Assembly (NCBI GenBank): GCA_035626815.1
Contig: DASPMY010000038.1
Span: 1-64,000, forward strand
Direction: 5' to 3'
From: Croceibacterium_A sp035626815
GTDB lineage: Bacteria; Pseudomonadota; Alphaproteobacteria; Sphingomonadales; Sphingomonadaceae
DNA length: 64,000 nucleotides
The notes below the pieces were generated by a model. The model searched no databases, was not told the origin of the DNA, and saw only the letters and a program-made list of their open reading frames with translations. A program made the translations under genes and the position numbers. Every line of letters starts with the position of its first letter. Within the stretch, counting starts at the first letter, position 1. Of the stretch, positions 15,787-24,004 are shown piece by piece.

Positions 15787-16415
15787 GCCGCGCTCTCGGC
15801 GCCCTCAGGGTCGTGTTCGGCGCCGCGCTGGTGCTCGGCGCGCTGCACTATTTCCTGCCCTCGCTGGTCTCGTTCGTGCCGGGCTACGCGTGGCAGGACC
15901 CGATGGCGGTCCGGCTGATGGACCAGTTCGACAAGAGCGGGCTGCTGGCGGTGGCGATGTTCATCCACCTCGTCGCCGGCGCGCTGCTGGTGGTCGACCG
16001 CGGCGTGCCGTTCGCGCTCGCGGCGCTGATGCCGGTCAACGTGTGCGGGACCTACATCTCGCTGTTCGTCGAGGGCGGCCCGGCGATCGGCCTCCTCGCG
16101 GTGCTGACGATCGCGGTCGACGCGCTGCTGATGCTCGCGTACCTGCCGTATTATCGCGGGGTGCTCGAGCCCGGCCAGCTGGCCGACGGCGAAGCGCCGG
16201 AAGCCGGCCGGAACTACGCCAGCCTCTACGTCAATCCACTCAGCCAGGCGCCGGCTTCGGCCTATCCCGGAGCCGCGCTGGTGCTGGCCGCGGCCGCGGC
16301 GTTCTACTGGTTCGTCGTCCTCGGCCTCAACAGCACGACCGGCCTCGCGGTGCTGGCGGTCCCGGCGGTGCTGCTGGCGGTCGGCTGGGCCCGGGCGCTG
16401 ACCGGCAAGGCCTAG
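15783..16415 (+). CDS. Membrane protein coupled to a DoxX-like gene, 210 aa
   Basis: This protein has about six hydrophobic segments and begins MSRALGALRVVFGAALVLGA, resembling the first span of its neighbour. The layout LLAVAMFIHLVAGALLVVDRGVPF echoes DoxX-like proteins, with an additional C-terminal pair of spans. Start and preceding stop overlap in ATGA. It probably forms a membrane complex with the 150-aa partner, which is inferred from coupling only. Its stop shares a CTAG with the GNAT gene on the other strand. Confidence 0.8.
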   Translation: MSRALGALRVVFGAALVLGALHYFLPSLVSFVPGYAWQDPMAVRLMDQFDKSGLLAVAMFIHLVAGALLVVDRGVPFALAALMPVNVCGTYISLFVEGGPAIGLLAVLTIAVDALLMLAYLPYYRGVLEPGQLADGEAPEAGRNYASLYVNPLSQAPASAYPGAALVLAAAAAFYWFVVLGLNSTTGLAVLAVPAVLLAVGWARALTGKA

Positions 16416-16840
16416 AGCTCCTTCGCCAGCCGGACGCTGGTTCGCTCGTAGCCGAGGCGCTCGTAGAACCGGTGCGCCTCGGTGCGGCGGACGTGGCTGG
16501 TGACCTCGACCATGTAGCACCCCTGCGCCGCCAGCGCCTGCTCGGCCGCGCGCACCAGCACCGCGCCGATGCCCTGGCTGCGCAGCGCCGCGTCGACGAC
16601 CATCATCGAGATGCGCCCGACCGGCCTCGGCCGATGGAGCACGCGCATCGTCGACGTGCTCAGGCAGCCGACGACCGCACCGTCGAGCTCGGCGACGAGC
16701 ACGAGACGATCTTCGGCAGCCATCCTCGCGAGGCGGTCGGCGACCTCATCGGCAGTGGGTTTGTAATCCAGCTGCCCGATCAGACCGGCCAGCGCAGCGC
16801 TGTCGCCGGGCTCGGCAGGCCGTAGCGACAGCCCGCTCAC
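16412..16840 (-). CDS. GNAT-family N-acetyltransferase, 142 aa
   Basis: The enzyme transfers an acetyl group from acetyl-CoA. The conserved acetyl-CoA site is seen in ISMMVVDAALRSQGIGAVLV (the R/Q-x-x-G-x-G/A motif) and the later EAHRFYERLGYER motif. The substrate is unknown. It begins at GTG 16840, overlapping the guaA stop in GTGA, so it is translated right after guaA from the same message. A continuous frame that runs on through guaA is an artefact and not a fusion. Confidence 0.9.
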   Translation of the reverse strand: MSGLSLRPAEPGDSAALAGLIGQLDYKPTADEVADRLARMAAEDRLVLVAELDGAVVGCLSTSTMRVLHRPRPVGRISMMVVDAALRSQGIGAVLVRAAEQALAAQGCYMVEVTSHVRRTEAHRFYERLGYERTSVRLAKEL

Positions 16841-18411
16841 TCCCACTCGATCGTCCCGGGCGGTTTGCTGGTGTAGTCGTAGACCACCCGGTTGATGCCC
16901 TTGACCTCGTTGACGATCCGCGTCGCCACGCGGGCGAGGAACGCGGCGTCGAACGGGTAGACGTCGGCGGTCATGCCGTCGGTGCTGGTCACCGCGCGCA
17001 GGGCGCAGACGTTGTCGTAAGTGCGGTAGTCGCCCATCACGCCGACGGTGCGGACCGGCAGCAGCACCGCGAACGCCTGCCAGATCGCGTCGTAGAGCCC
17101 GGCATTGCGGATCTCCTCGAGGTAGATCGTGTCGGCCTTGCGGAGGATGTCGCAGCGCTCCTTGGTCACTTCGCCGGGGATGCGGATGGCGAGGCCGGGG
17201 CCGGGGAACGGGTGGCGGCCGACGAACGCCTCGGGCAGTCCGAGCTCGCGGCCCAAGGCGCGGACCTCGTCCTTGAACAGCTCGCGCAAGGGCTCGACGA
17301 GGCTCATGTTCATCCGCTCGGGCAGGCCGCCGACATTGTGGTGGCTCTTGATCGTCACCGACGGGCCGCCGGTGAAGCTGACGCTCTCGATCACGTCGGG
17401 GTAGAGCGTGCCCTGGGCGAGGAAATCGGCCCCGCCGATCTTGTTCGCCTCGTCCTCGAACACGTCGATGAAGGTCTTGCCGATCAGCTTGCGCTTGGCC
17501 TCGGGCTCGTCGAGCCCCTCGAGGCCTTTGAGGAACAGCGTCTCGGCGTCGACGTGGACCAGCGGGATGTTGTACGAATTGCGGAACAGGCTGACCACCT
17601 GCTCGGCCTCGCCCTGCCGCATCAGCCCGTGGTCGACGAACACGCAGGTCAGCTGGTCGCCGATCGCCTCGTGAATCAGCACCGCGGCGACGGCGCTGTC
17701 GACGCCGCCCGAGAGCCCGCAGATCACCCTGCCCGACCCGACTTGCGCGCGGATCTCCTCGATCTTGGTCTTGCGGAACTCGGCCATCGTCCAGTCGCCG
17801 GCGCAGCCGCACACGTGGCGCACGAAGTTGGCGATCAGCTTCGCGCCGTCGGGCGTGTGCGCGACCTCGGGGTGGAACTGGGTGCCGTAGTAGTGCCGCG
17901 CCTCGTCGGCGATTACCGCGAACGGCGCGCCGTCGCTGGTGGCGACGATGCGGAAGCCCTCGGCGAAGCGGGTGACCTTGTCGCCGTGGCTCATCCACAC
18001 CTGGTGCCGCTCGCCGACCTGCCACAGGCCGTCGAACAGCTTGCAGTCCTCGGTGACGGTGAGGAACGCGCGGCCGAACTCGCCGCCTTCGCCGGTCTCG
18101 TGCCCCGGCCGCACCTCGCCGCCGAGCTGGTGGCTCATGACCTGCTGGCCGTAGCAGATGCCGAGGACCGGCAGCCCGCTGTCGAACACCGCTTGCGGCG
18201 CGCGCGGCGACCCCTCCTCCGGAACCCCGGCCGGCGAGCCCGACAGGATGATCCCTTTGGGCCGAAGCCGGGCGAACGCCGCCTCGGCCATCGAGAACGG
18301 GGCGATCTCCGAATAGACCCCCGCCTCGCGCACCCGGCGCGCGATCAGCTGCGTCACCTGGCTGCCGAAATCGACGATCAGGATGGAGTCGGGAAGGTGC
18401 TCGGCGCTCAT
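16837..18411 (-). CDS. guaA: GMP synthase (glutamine-hydrolysing)
   Basis: The enzyme converts XMP to GMP in the last step of guanine-nucleotide synthesis. The N-terminal glutaminase domain has the nucleophile in GICYGQQ and the conserved QFHPEV. The ATP-pyrophosphatase domain has SGGVDSAV (the P-loop) and the C-terminal dimer part ends with the typical YDYTSKPPGTIEWE. The length of 524 aa is normal. It is followed by a coupled acetyltransferase gene; guaB is not adjacent. Confidence 0.98.
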   Translation of the reverse strand: MSAEHLPDSILIVDFGSQVTQLIARRVREAGVYSEIAPFSMAEAAFARLRPKGIILSGSPAGVPEEGSPRAPQAVFDSGLPVLGICYGQQVMSHQLGGEVRPGHETGEGGEFGRAFLTVTEDCKLFDGLWQVGERHQVWMSHGDKVTRFAEGFRIVATSDGAPFAVIADEARHYYGTQFHPEVAHTPDGAKLIANFVRHVCGCAGDWTMAEFRKTKIEEIRAQVGSGRVICGLSGGVDSAVAAVLIHEAIGDQLTCVFVDHGLMRQGEAEQVVSLFRNSYNIPLVHVDAETLFLKGLEGLDEPEAKRKLIGKTFIDVFEDEANKIGGADFLAQGTLYPDVIESVSFTGGPSVTIKSHHNVGGLPERMNMSLVEPLRELFKDEVRALGRELGLPEAFVGRHPFPGPGLAIRIPGEVTKERCDILRKADTIYLEEIRNAGLYDAIWQAFAVLLPVRTVGVMGDYRTYDNVCALRAVTSTDGMTADVYPFDAAFLARVATRIVNEVKGINRVVYDYTSKPPGTIEWE

Positions 18412-18542
18412 GGCGAGCCGTTAGGGTGCCGCCCGCGAGCTGTCCAGTCGCCCGCCCGGAACCCCGCCGATTCAACGGCTTGCGGCCCCCGCATCGCTCT
18501 TGCATAGGAGCGCCGGGGGCCACGGGACGCAAGGGAACGGCG

Positions 18543-19172
18543 ATGGATTCGAACGACGCGGCGGAGCTGATCGCCGAGCTCAAGGAAGAACGCTCGGGGC
18601 ACGAGGCCGAGGAGCGCTTCAACCGCGGCGCCGCGCTGATGATCGCGGTCATGGCCGCGGTCCTCGCGGTCGGCGGGCTAGGCGGCGGCAACGCCACCGA
18701 CGACATGATCATCAGCAACATCCGCGCCAGCGACACCTGGGCGTTCTACCAGGCCAAGAACATCCGCCAGGCCGCCTACGAGATCGAGGTCGCCGAGCTG
18801 GAGAGCCGGCTGCCCGGCGCCGCGCCCGCCGAGCGCGCGGCGCTCGAGGCGCGCATCGCGGAGTATGCCGCGACGATCGCCCGCTACGACGACGAGCCGG
18901 ATCCCGAGGCCCCGGACGATCCCTTGCGCGGCGAAGGCAAGAAGCAGCTGATGGCGCAGGCGCAGGCGTTCGAGGCGACCCGCGAGGTTGCGGTGGCCAA
19001 GGACGACAATTTCGACCTCGCCGAAGTGGCGCTGCAGCTCGCGCTGGTGCTCGGCTCGGTGGCCATCCTCGCGACCAACCGCGCGATCCTCGTCGCCTCG
19101 GGCGTGCTCGGCGCGATCGGCGCGCTGCTGACGCTCAACGGCTTCCTGCTGCTGTTCGCGCTGCCGTTCTAG
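18543..19172 (+). CDS. DUF4337 membrane protein, 209 aa
   Basis: This matches the DUF4337 pattern: a charged N-terminus (AAELIAELKEERSGHEAEERF), a first membrane span (RGAALMIAVMAAVLAV), the conserved segment DDMIISNIRASDTWAFYQAKNIRQ, a central coiled region, and a C-terminal pair of membrane spans. The function of the family is unknown. The gene runs opposite to guaA and ends 15 bp before a palindromic repeat that separates it from the convergent M20 peptidase gene. Confidence 0.88.
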   Translation: MDSNDAAELIAELKEERSGHEAEERFNRGAALMIAVMAAVLAVGGLGGGNATDDMIISNIRASDTWAFYQAKNIRQAAYEIEVAELESRLPGAAPAERAALEARIAEYAATIARYDDEPDPEAPDDPLRGEGKKQLMAQAQAFEATREVAVAKDDNFDLAEVALQLALVLGSVAILATNRAILVASGVLGAIGALLTLNGFLLLFALPF

Positions 19173-19186
19173 CCGGAACAACCTTC

Positions 19187-19291
19187 GTCATGGCGGGCGT
19201 AGCGAAGCGATCCAGGGCGTTTGGCGCGCCGGCCCTGGATCGGTTGGCCTTTGTCCGGCTTCGCTTCCGTCGCTTCGCTCCCCGCCATGAC
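19187..19291. repeat. Palindromic repeat element between convergent genes
   Basis: GTCATGGCGGG at 19187-19197 pairs with CCCGCCATGAC at 19281-19291. Inside it TCCAGGGC (19211-19218) pairs with GCCCTGGA (19232-19239), and several GCGAAGCGA/TCGCTTCG-type segments lie between. This is the style of interspersed palindromic elements common in alphaproteobacteria. Its place between two converging genes would suit a two-way terminator. Confidence 0.75.
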
Positions 19292-19318
19292 GGAGCGGAG
19301 GGGTTTCCCGCTTAGCGC

Positions 19319-20740
19319 TTAGCCGGCGTAGTCCTTGACCAGGTCGTAGAGGTAGTCGCGCCCGACGAAGAGCGAGCGCACCTCCATCCGCTCGTTGAGG
19401 CCGTGGGCGCCGTTGCCGTCGGGATCGCCCCAGATGCCGGCGACGCCGTATGTCGGGATGCCGACCGCCGAGAGATAGAGCCCGTCGGTCGCCCCGGTCG
19501 ACATCGCCGGGATCACCGGCACGCCGGGGAAGTAACGGTGCGACAGCCGCTCCATCGGACCGACGATCGCCGGGTCGAGCGCCGGCGACAGGGCCAGCGG
19601 CTTGTCGCTCCGTGCCGGGCGGATGGCGATCGTCTCGTCGCCGATGATATCGGCCAGCGTGGCCTGGACTTCGGCCGGCGTGCCGCCGGGGAAGATGCGG
19701 CAGTTGACGTTCGCCTCGACCCGCTGCGGCAATGCGTTCTTGGCGTGGCCGCCATCGACCATCGTCGCCACGCAAGTCGTGCGCAGCAGCGCGTGGAGCC
19801 AGCGGTCGCGGTTGACGATCGCCTCGGCCGCCGTGTCGCCCGGGTCGGCCGCCAGCCGCGCCGCCGCTTCGCCGACCTCGCCCGGGCGCAGCACTTTCGC
19901 CTGCGCGAACATGGCCCGCGTGGTGTCGTTGAACTGCAGCGGGAACTCGTGCGCGCCGATCTTCGAGAGCGCCGCCGCCATCCGGTAGATCGCGTTGTCC
20001 GGCGCCGGGATCGAGCTGTGTCCGCCCGGGTTCGAGACGCTGAGGACGTAATCCTGATAGATCTTCTCGCCGACCTGGATGGTCTGCACCACCAGGTGGC
20101 CGTCGCCGTCGGTCTCGCCGCCGCCGCCTTCGTTGAGCGCGAACTCGGCGTCGATCAGCTCGCGCCGGTTCCTGGCCAGCCAGTCGGCGCCGTTGAACGC
20201 AAGGTCGCTCTCCTCGCCGCAAGTCAGCGCCAGCTTGACGGTGCGCTGCGGGCGATAGCCCTCCTCGGCGAAGCGGATCAGCAGGTCGGCCCACACTGCC
20301 GACATCGCCTTGTCGTCGGCCGAACCGCGGGCGTAGAAGTAGCCGTTCTCCTCGACCAGGGTGAACGGATCGCGCTCCCAGTCGACGCGGTTGGCCTCGA
20401 CCACATCGATGTGGCCGAGCAGCAGTATCGGCCTGGCGCTGCTCGAGGTGCCCGGATAGACCGCCACCAGCGAGCCTTCCTTCGGATGCTCGGGCACCGT
20501 CAGCACGTGGACGTTGCCCTCGGCGATCCCGGCCGCCCTGAGCCGTGCGGCGAGCTGCTCGGCGGCCCGGGTGCAGTCGCCGGCCGACAGCGTGGTGTCG
20601 GTCTCGACCAGCTCCTCGTAAAGCGCGCGGAACCGCTGCTGGTCGGGCCGCAAAGTTTCGATCCGCCCGGTGGCGACTTGCGCGCTCGCCGGGCCTGCCA
20701 GCAGGGCACTCAGAAGGATCGCCAAGGCCGCTGCGCGCAT
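19319..20740 (-). CDS. Secreted M20-family metallopeptidase, 473 aa
   Basis: A signal peptide (MRAAALAILLSALLAGPASA) precedes an M20/M25/M40 zinc peptidase. The metal-binding motifs are in order: LLLGHIDVVEA (His), ARGSADDKAM (bridging Asp), LTCGEESDL (catalytic Glu pair), and GAHGLNERM near the end (last His). The dimerisation domain lies between. It is likely periplasmic, cleaving small peptides or amide bonds; a specific substrate cannot be read from sequence. ATG 20740 is chosen over the longer frame because it gives a clean signal peptide. It diverges from gyrB with about 100 bp between starts. Confidence 0.92.
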   Translation of the reverse strand: MRAAALAILLSALLAGPASAQVATGRIETLRPDQQRFRALYEELVETDTTLSAGDCTRAAEQLAARLRAAGIAEGNVHVLTVPEHPKEGSLVAVYPGTSSSARPILLLGHIDVVEANRVDWERDPFTLVEENGYFYARGSADDKAMSAVWADLLIRFAEEGYRPQRTVKLALTCGEESDLAFNGADWLARNRRELIDAEFALNEGGGGETDGDGHLVVQTIQVGEKIYQDYVLSVSNPGGHSSIPAPDNAIYRMAAALSKIGAHEFPLQFNDTTRAMFAQAKVLRPGEVGEAAARLAADPGDTAAEAIVNRDRWLHALLRTTCVATMVDGGHAKNALPQRVEANVNCRIFPGGTPAEVQATLADIIGDETIAIRPARSDKPLALSPALDPAIVGPMERLSHRYFPGVPVIPAMSTGATDGLYLSAVGIPTYGVAGIWGDPDGNGAHGLNERMEVRSLFVGRDYLYDLVKDYAG

Positions 20741-20833
20741 CGTCTCGTCTCCCGTCCCCAAGCCGACAGATAAATCAGGAATCCGCTGTGGATGGAAGCC
20801 CGCGCGGGTTCCTAAATCGCCCCGCGATCCCTA

Positions 20834-20839
20834 TATAAT
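20834..20839 (+). promoter_or_regulatory. -10 box of gyrB (leaderless candidate)
   Basis: A perfect TATAAT ends only four bases before the gyrB ATG at 20844. Transcription normally starts five to nine bases after this box, so the message would begin at or just inside the start codon. There is no ribosome-binding site before the ATG. This fits leaderless translation, which is known in alphaproteobacteria. The -35 region is not obvious. Confidence 0.55.
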
Positions 20840-20843
20840 CGCC

Positions 20844-23372
20844 ATGGACGACACCCCCGGCGCCAAGCCCGAAAACACCCCCGACAACGCGCCCAACGCC
20901 AATGCCTACGGCGCCGACAGCATCAAGGTCCTCAAGGGCCTCGACGCGGTCCGCAAGCGGCCCGGCATGTACATCGGCGACACCGACGACGGATCGGGCC
21001 TGCACCACATGGTGTTCGAGGTTTCCGACAACGCGATCGACGAGGCGCTGGCCGGCCATTGCGACCTGGTGCTGATCGAGCTGAACCCCGATGGCTCGGT
21101 CAGCGTCGAGGACAACGGCCGCGGCATCCCGGTCGATATCCACGCCGAGGAGGGCGTCTCCGCTGCCGAGGTCATCATGACCCAGCTCCACGCCGGCGGG
21201 AAGTTCGAGAACACCAGCGAGGACAACGCCTACAAGGTCTCGGGCGGCCTCCACGGGGTCGGGGTCAGCGTCGTCAACGCGCTCAGCGAATGGCTCGAGC
21301 TGACGGTCTGGCGCGACGGCAAGGAGCACTGGATGCGGTTCCGCAACGGCGATGCCGAGGCGCCGCTCAAGGTGGTCGGCGACGCGCCGGGCCGGAAGGG
21401 CACCCGCGTCACCTTCATGCCTTCGGCCGAGACGTTCAAGAACGTCACCGAATTCGATTTCGAGAAGCTCGAGCACCGCTACCGCGAGCTCGCCTTCCTC
21501 AACTCGGGCGTGCGCATCGTGCTGCGCGACAAGCGCCACGACAAGCCGGTCGAGCACGACCTGTTCTACGAGGGCGGGATCGCCGCGTTCGTCAAGTACC
21601 TCGACCGCAACAAGCAGCCGCTGGTGCCCGAGCCGATCTCGGTCTCGGCCGAGAAGGAAGGCATCGGCATCGACGTCGCGCTCGAGTGGAACGACAGCTA
21701 CTACGAGAACGTCCTCGCCTTCACCAACAACATCCCGCAGCGCGACGGGGGCACCCACCTCGCCGCGTTCCGCGCGGCGCTGACCCGCACGATCAACAGC
21801 TATGCCGAAAAGTCGGGGCTGCTGAAGAAGGAGAAAGTCCAGCTCACCGGCGAGGACATGCGCGAGGGCCTGACGGCGATCGTCTCGGTCAAGCTGCCCG
21901 ACCCCAAGTTCAGCAGCCAGACCAAAGACAAGCTGGTCAGCTCCGAGGTGCGCCAGCCGCTCGAAAGCCTGATGGGCGAGAAGATGAGCGAGTGGCTCGA
22001 GGAGAACCCGGGCGACGCCAAGGCGATCATCCAGAAGATCATCGACGCTGCCGCCGCGCGCGAAGCCGCGCGCAAGGCCCGCGAGATGAGCCGCAAGGGG
22101 GCGATGAGCGTCGCCTCACTGCCCGGCAAGCTGAGCGACTGCCGCGAGCGCGACCCGGCCAAGTGCGAGCTGTTCCTGGTCGAAGGCGACAGCGCTGGCG
22201 GCTCGGCCAAGAGCGGGCGCGACAGCCAGTACCAGGCGATCCTCCCGCTGCGCGGCAAGATCCTCAACGTCGAGCGCGCGCGGTTCGACCGGATCATCGG
22301 CTCCAAGGAAGTCGGCACACTGATCCAGGCGATGGGGACTGGCCTGCGCGACGAGTTCACGCTCGACAAGCTGCGCTACCACAAGATCGTCATCATGACC
22401 GACGCCGACGTCGACGGGGCGCACATCCGCACGCTGCTGCTGACGTTCTTCCACCGGCAGATGCCCGAGATCATCAAGGCCGGGCACTTGTTCATCGCCC
22501 AGCCGCCGCTGTTCAAGGTCAGCAAGGGGCGCAGCGAGGTCTACCTCAAGGACCAGGCCGCGCTCGACCGCTACCTCGTCGGTGCCGGTCTGCAGGGCCG
22601 CGTGCTCGAGACCGCCGGCGGCGCGCGCGGCGGCGCCGAGCTGGCGGCGATGGTCGAGCACGCGCTGCGGATGAACAGCCTGATGGCGTTCGTCCCGCGC
22701 AAGTACGACCCGGGAATCGTCGAGGCGATGGCGCTCGCCGGCGCGCTCGATCCGGCGAGCTCGCCCGACCAGCGCCGGGCCGCGCTCGGCCAGGCCGCCG
22801 CGCAGCTGCACATGGGCGATCCCGAGGCGCAATGGAGCGCCGAGCTCGACCCGGACGGGACGATCACGTTCGCCCGGGTGTGGCGCGGGGTGACCGACGC
22901 GCACCTGATCGAGCCGGGCTTCGTCGGCAGCGCCGAGGCGCGCAAGCTGCACCGGCTGGCGAGGGAGCAGGCCGAGGTCTACCGCTCGCCGGCGAAGCTG
23001 ACCAAAGGCGGTGCGGAGCCGGCCGCCGAGGCGGAACCGGAACCGGCCGGCGAGGAGGACGATACCGTCGACGAAGCGCGCCCGGTGGCCGCCGATGGCG
23101 CGATCACCCGGCCGAGCCAGCTGCTCGAGGCGGTGCTCGCGGGCGGCCGCAAGGGCCTCAGCATCGCGCGCTACAAGGGCCTCGGCGAGATGAACGCCGA
23201 GCAGTTGTGGGAGACCACGCTCGACCCGGACAACCGCGTGCTGCTGCAGGTCAAGGTCGAGGACGCCGACGTCACCGACGAGATCTTCACCCGCCTGATG
23301 GGCGACATCGTCGAGCCGCGCCGCGAGTTCATCCAGGAGAACGCGCTCAACGTCGCCAACCTGGACGTTTGA
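20844..23372 (+). CDS. gyrB: DNA gyrase subunit B
   Basis: This is the ATPase subunit of gyrase, which supercoils DNA. It has the GHKL ATP-binding site (VSDNAIDEALAGHCD, DNGRGIPVDIH and GGLHGVGVSVVNALS), the transducer domain, and the TOPRIM region with EGDSAGGSAK and DADVDGAHIRTLLL. The C-terminal end is the usual QENALNVANLDV. At 842 aa it is slightly longer than E. coli GyrB (804 aa); an acidic Ala/Glu-rich stretch between residues 715 and 750 explains part of this. The start at 20844 gives an N-terminus typical of sphingomonads (NAYGADSIKVLKGLDAV). Confidence 0.98.
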   Translation: MDDTPGAKPENTPDNAPNANAYGADSIKVLKGLDAVRKRPGMYIGDTDDGSGLHHMVFEVSDNAIDEALAGHCDLVLIELNPDGSVSVEDNGRGIPVDIHAEEGVSAAEVIMTQLHAGGKFENTSEDNAYKVSGGLHGVGVSVVNALSEWLELTVWRDGKEHWMRFRNGDAEAPLKVVGDAPGRKGTRVTFMPSAETFKNVTEFDFEKLEHRYRELAFLNSGVRIVLRDKRHDKPVEHDLFYEGGIAAFVKYLDRNKQPLVPEPISVSAEKEGIGIDVALEWNDSYYENVLAFTNNIPQRDGGTHLAAFRAALTRTINSYAEKSGLLKKEKVQLTGEDMREGLTAIVSVKLPDPKFSSQTKDKLVSSEVRQPLESLMGEKMSEWLEENPGDAKAIIQKIIDAAAAREAARKAREMSRKGAMSVASLPGKLSDCRERDPAKCELFLVEGDSAGGSAKSGRDSQYQAILPLRGKILNVERARFDRIIGSKEVGTLIQAMGTGLRDEFTLDKLRYHKIVIMTDADVDGAHIRTLLLTFFHRQMPEIIKAGHLFIAQPPLFKVSKGRSEVYLKDQAALDRYLVGAGLQGRVLETAGGARGGAELAAMVEHALRMNSLMAFVPRKYDPGIVEAMALAGALDPASSPDQRRAALGQAAAQLHMGDPEAQWSAELDPDGTITFARVWRGVTDAHLIEPGFVGSAEARKLHRLAREQAEVYRSPAKLTKGGAEPAAEAEPEPAGEEDDTVDEARPVAADGAITRPSQLLEAVLAGGRKGLSIARYKGLGEMNAEQLWETTLDPDNRVLLQVKVEDADVTDEIFTRLMGDIVEPRREFIQENALNVANLDV

Positions 23373-23376
23373 GGCG

Positions 23377-23784
23377 ATGGCGCGGCACACCGGCCGCTGC
23401 CACTGCGGCGCGCTGAGCGTCGTTTACGAGACCGACAAGCCGCTGGCGCCGCGGGCGTGCCAGTGCCGCTTCTGCCGCAAGCACCACGCGCGCTCGGTGA
23501 GCGATCCGGACGGGTCGGCGACGATCACGCTGGGGCCGGGCGCGGTGCGCTACCGCTTCGGCCGCGGCCTCGGCGACTTCCTGGTCTGCGGGCAGTGCGG
23601 CGTTTACCTGGGCGCAGTGCAAAAGATCGACGGCCGGCTCTACACGGTGCTCAACCTGACCGCGTTCGAAGATCCGCACGAGGGGCTGGCCGGCGAACCG
23701 ATGGACTACGACGGCGAGACGGCGGAGCAGCGCACCGCGCGCCGCCGCGCGCGGTGGACGCCGGCGACCATGGTCGAGCGCTAG
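23377..23784 (+). CDS. GFA-family protein (formaldehyde-activating-enzyme-like)
   Basis: The protein carries the cysteine pattern of the GFA family: GRCHCGALS, then ACQCRFCRKHH, then VCGQCGVYLG, which binds zinc. The founding member adds glutathione to formaldehyde, but most relatives are untested. At 135 aa it is normal in length. It begins 4 bp after gyrB and is likely transcribed with it. The stop overlaps the 51-aa membrane gene in CTAG. Confidence 0.9.
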   Translation: MARHTGRCHCGALSVVYETDKPLAPRACQCRFCRKHHARSVSDPDGSATITLGPGAVRYRFGRGLGDFLVCGQCGVYLGAVQKIDGRLYTVLNLTAFEDPHEGLAGEPMDYDGETAEQRTARRRARWTPATMVER

Positions 23785-23936
23785 CGGCGGCGGTGCCGCT
23801 CCATCACGCGCTGGTATTCCTCGGCGAAACGATCGCGCAGCGCGTGGGTGCGGCGCCGATTCATGGCCGCGACGACGAACCCGGCGGCAAGCAGCACTAC
23901 TCCGATCAGCACGAGGACGACATCGGGAAAGTCCAT
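23781..23936 (-). CDS. Small single-span membrane protein, 51 aa
   Basis: A short frame encodes an N-terminal membrane span (VVLVLIGVVLLAAGFVVAA) followed by a basic cytoplasmic tail (NRRRTHALRDRFAEEYQRVM, then ERHRRR). The start is ATG 23936 and the stop is TAG sharing CTAG with the GFA gene. This hydrophobic-then-basic shape and the exact stop overlap make it a probable real gene, although short. No family is recognised. Confidence 0.65.
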   Translation of the reverse strand: MDFPDVVLVLIGVVLLAAGFVVAAMNRRRTHALRDRFAEEYQRVMERHRRR

Positions 23937-24004
23937 CGGCGTCTCCGCACAGCACGCCTCCCGATAAGTGACTGCATGAACGAGCCCGGCCAGGCGCCGG
24001 TTCC

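Noticed and set aside
16412..18736. 774-aa frame spanning guaA and the GNAT gene
   Set aside because: Only the last 142 residues make sense (GNAT). The rest is out of frame with guaA, which is a complete gene of normal length, so this is not a fusion.
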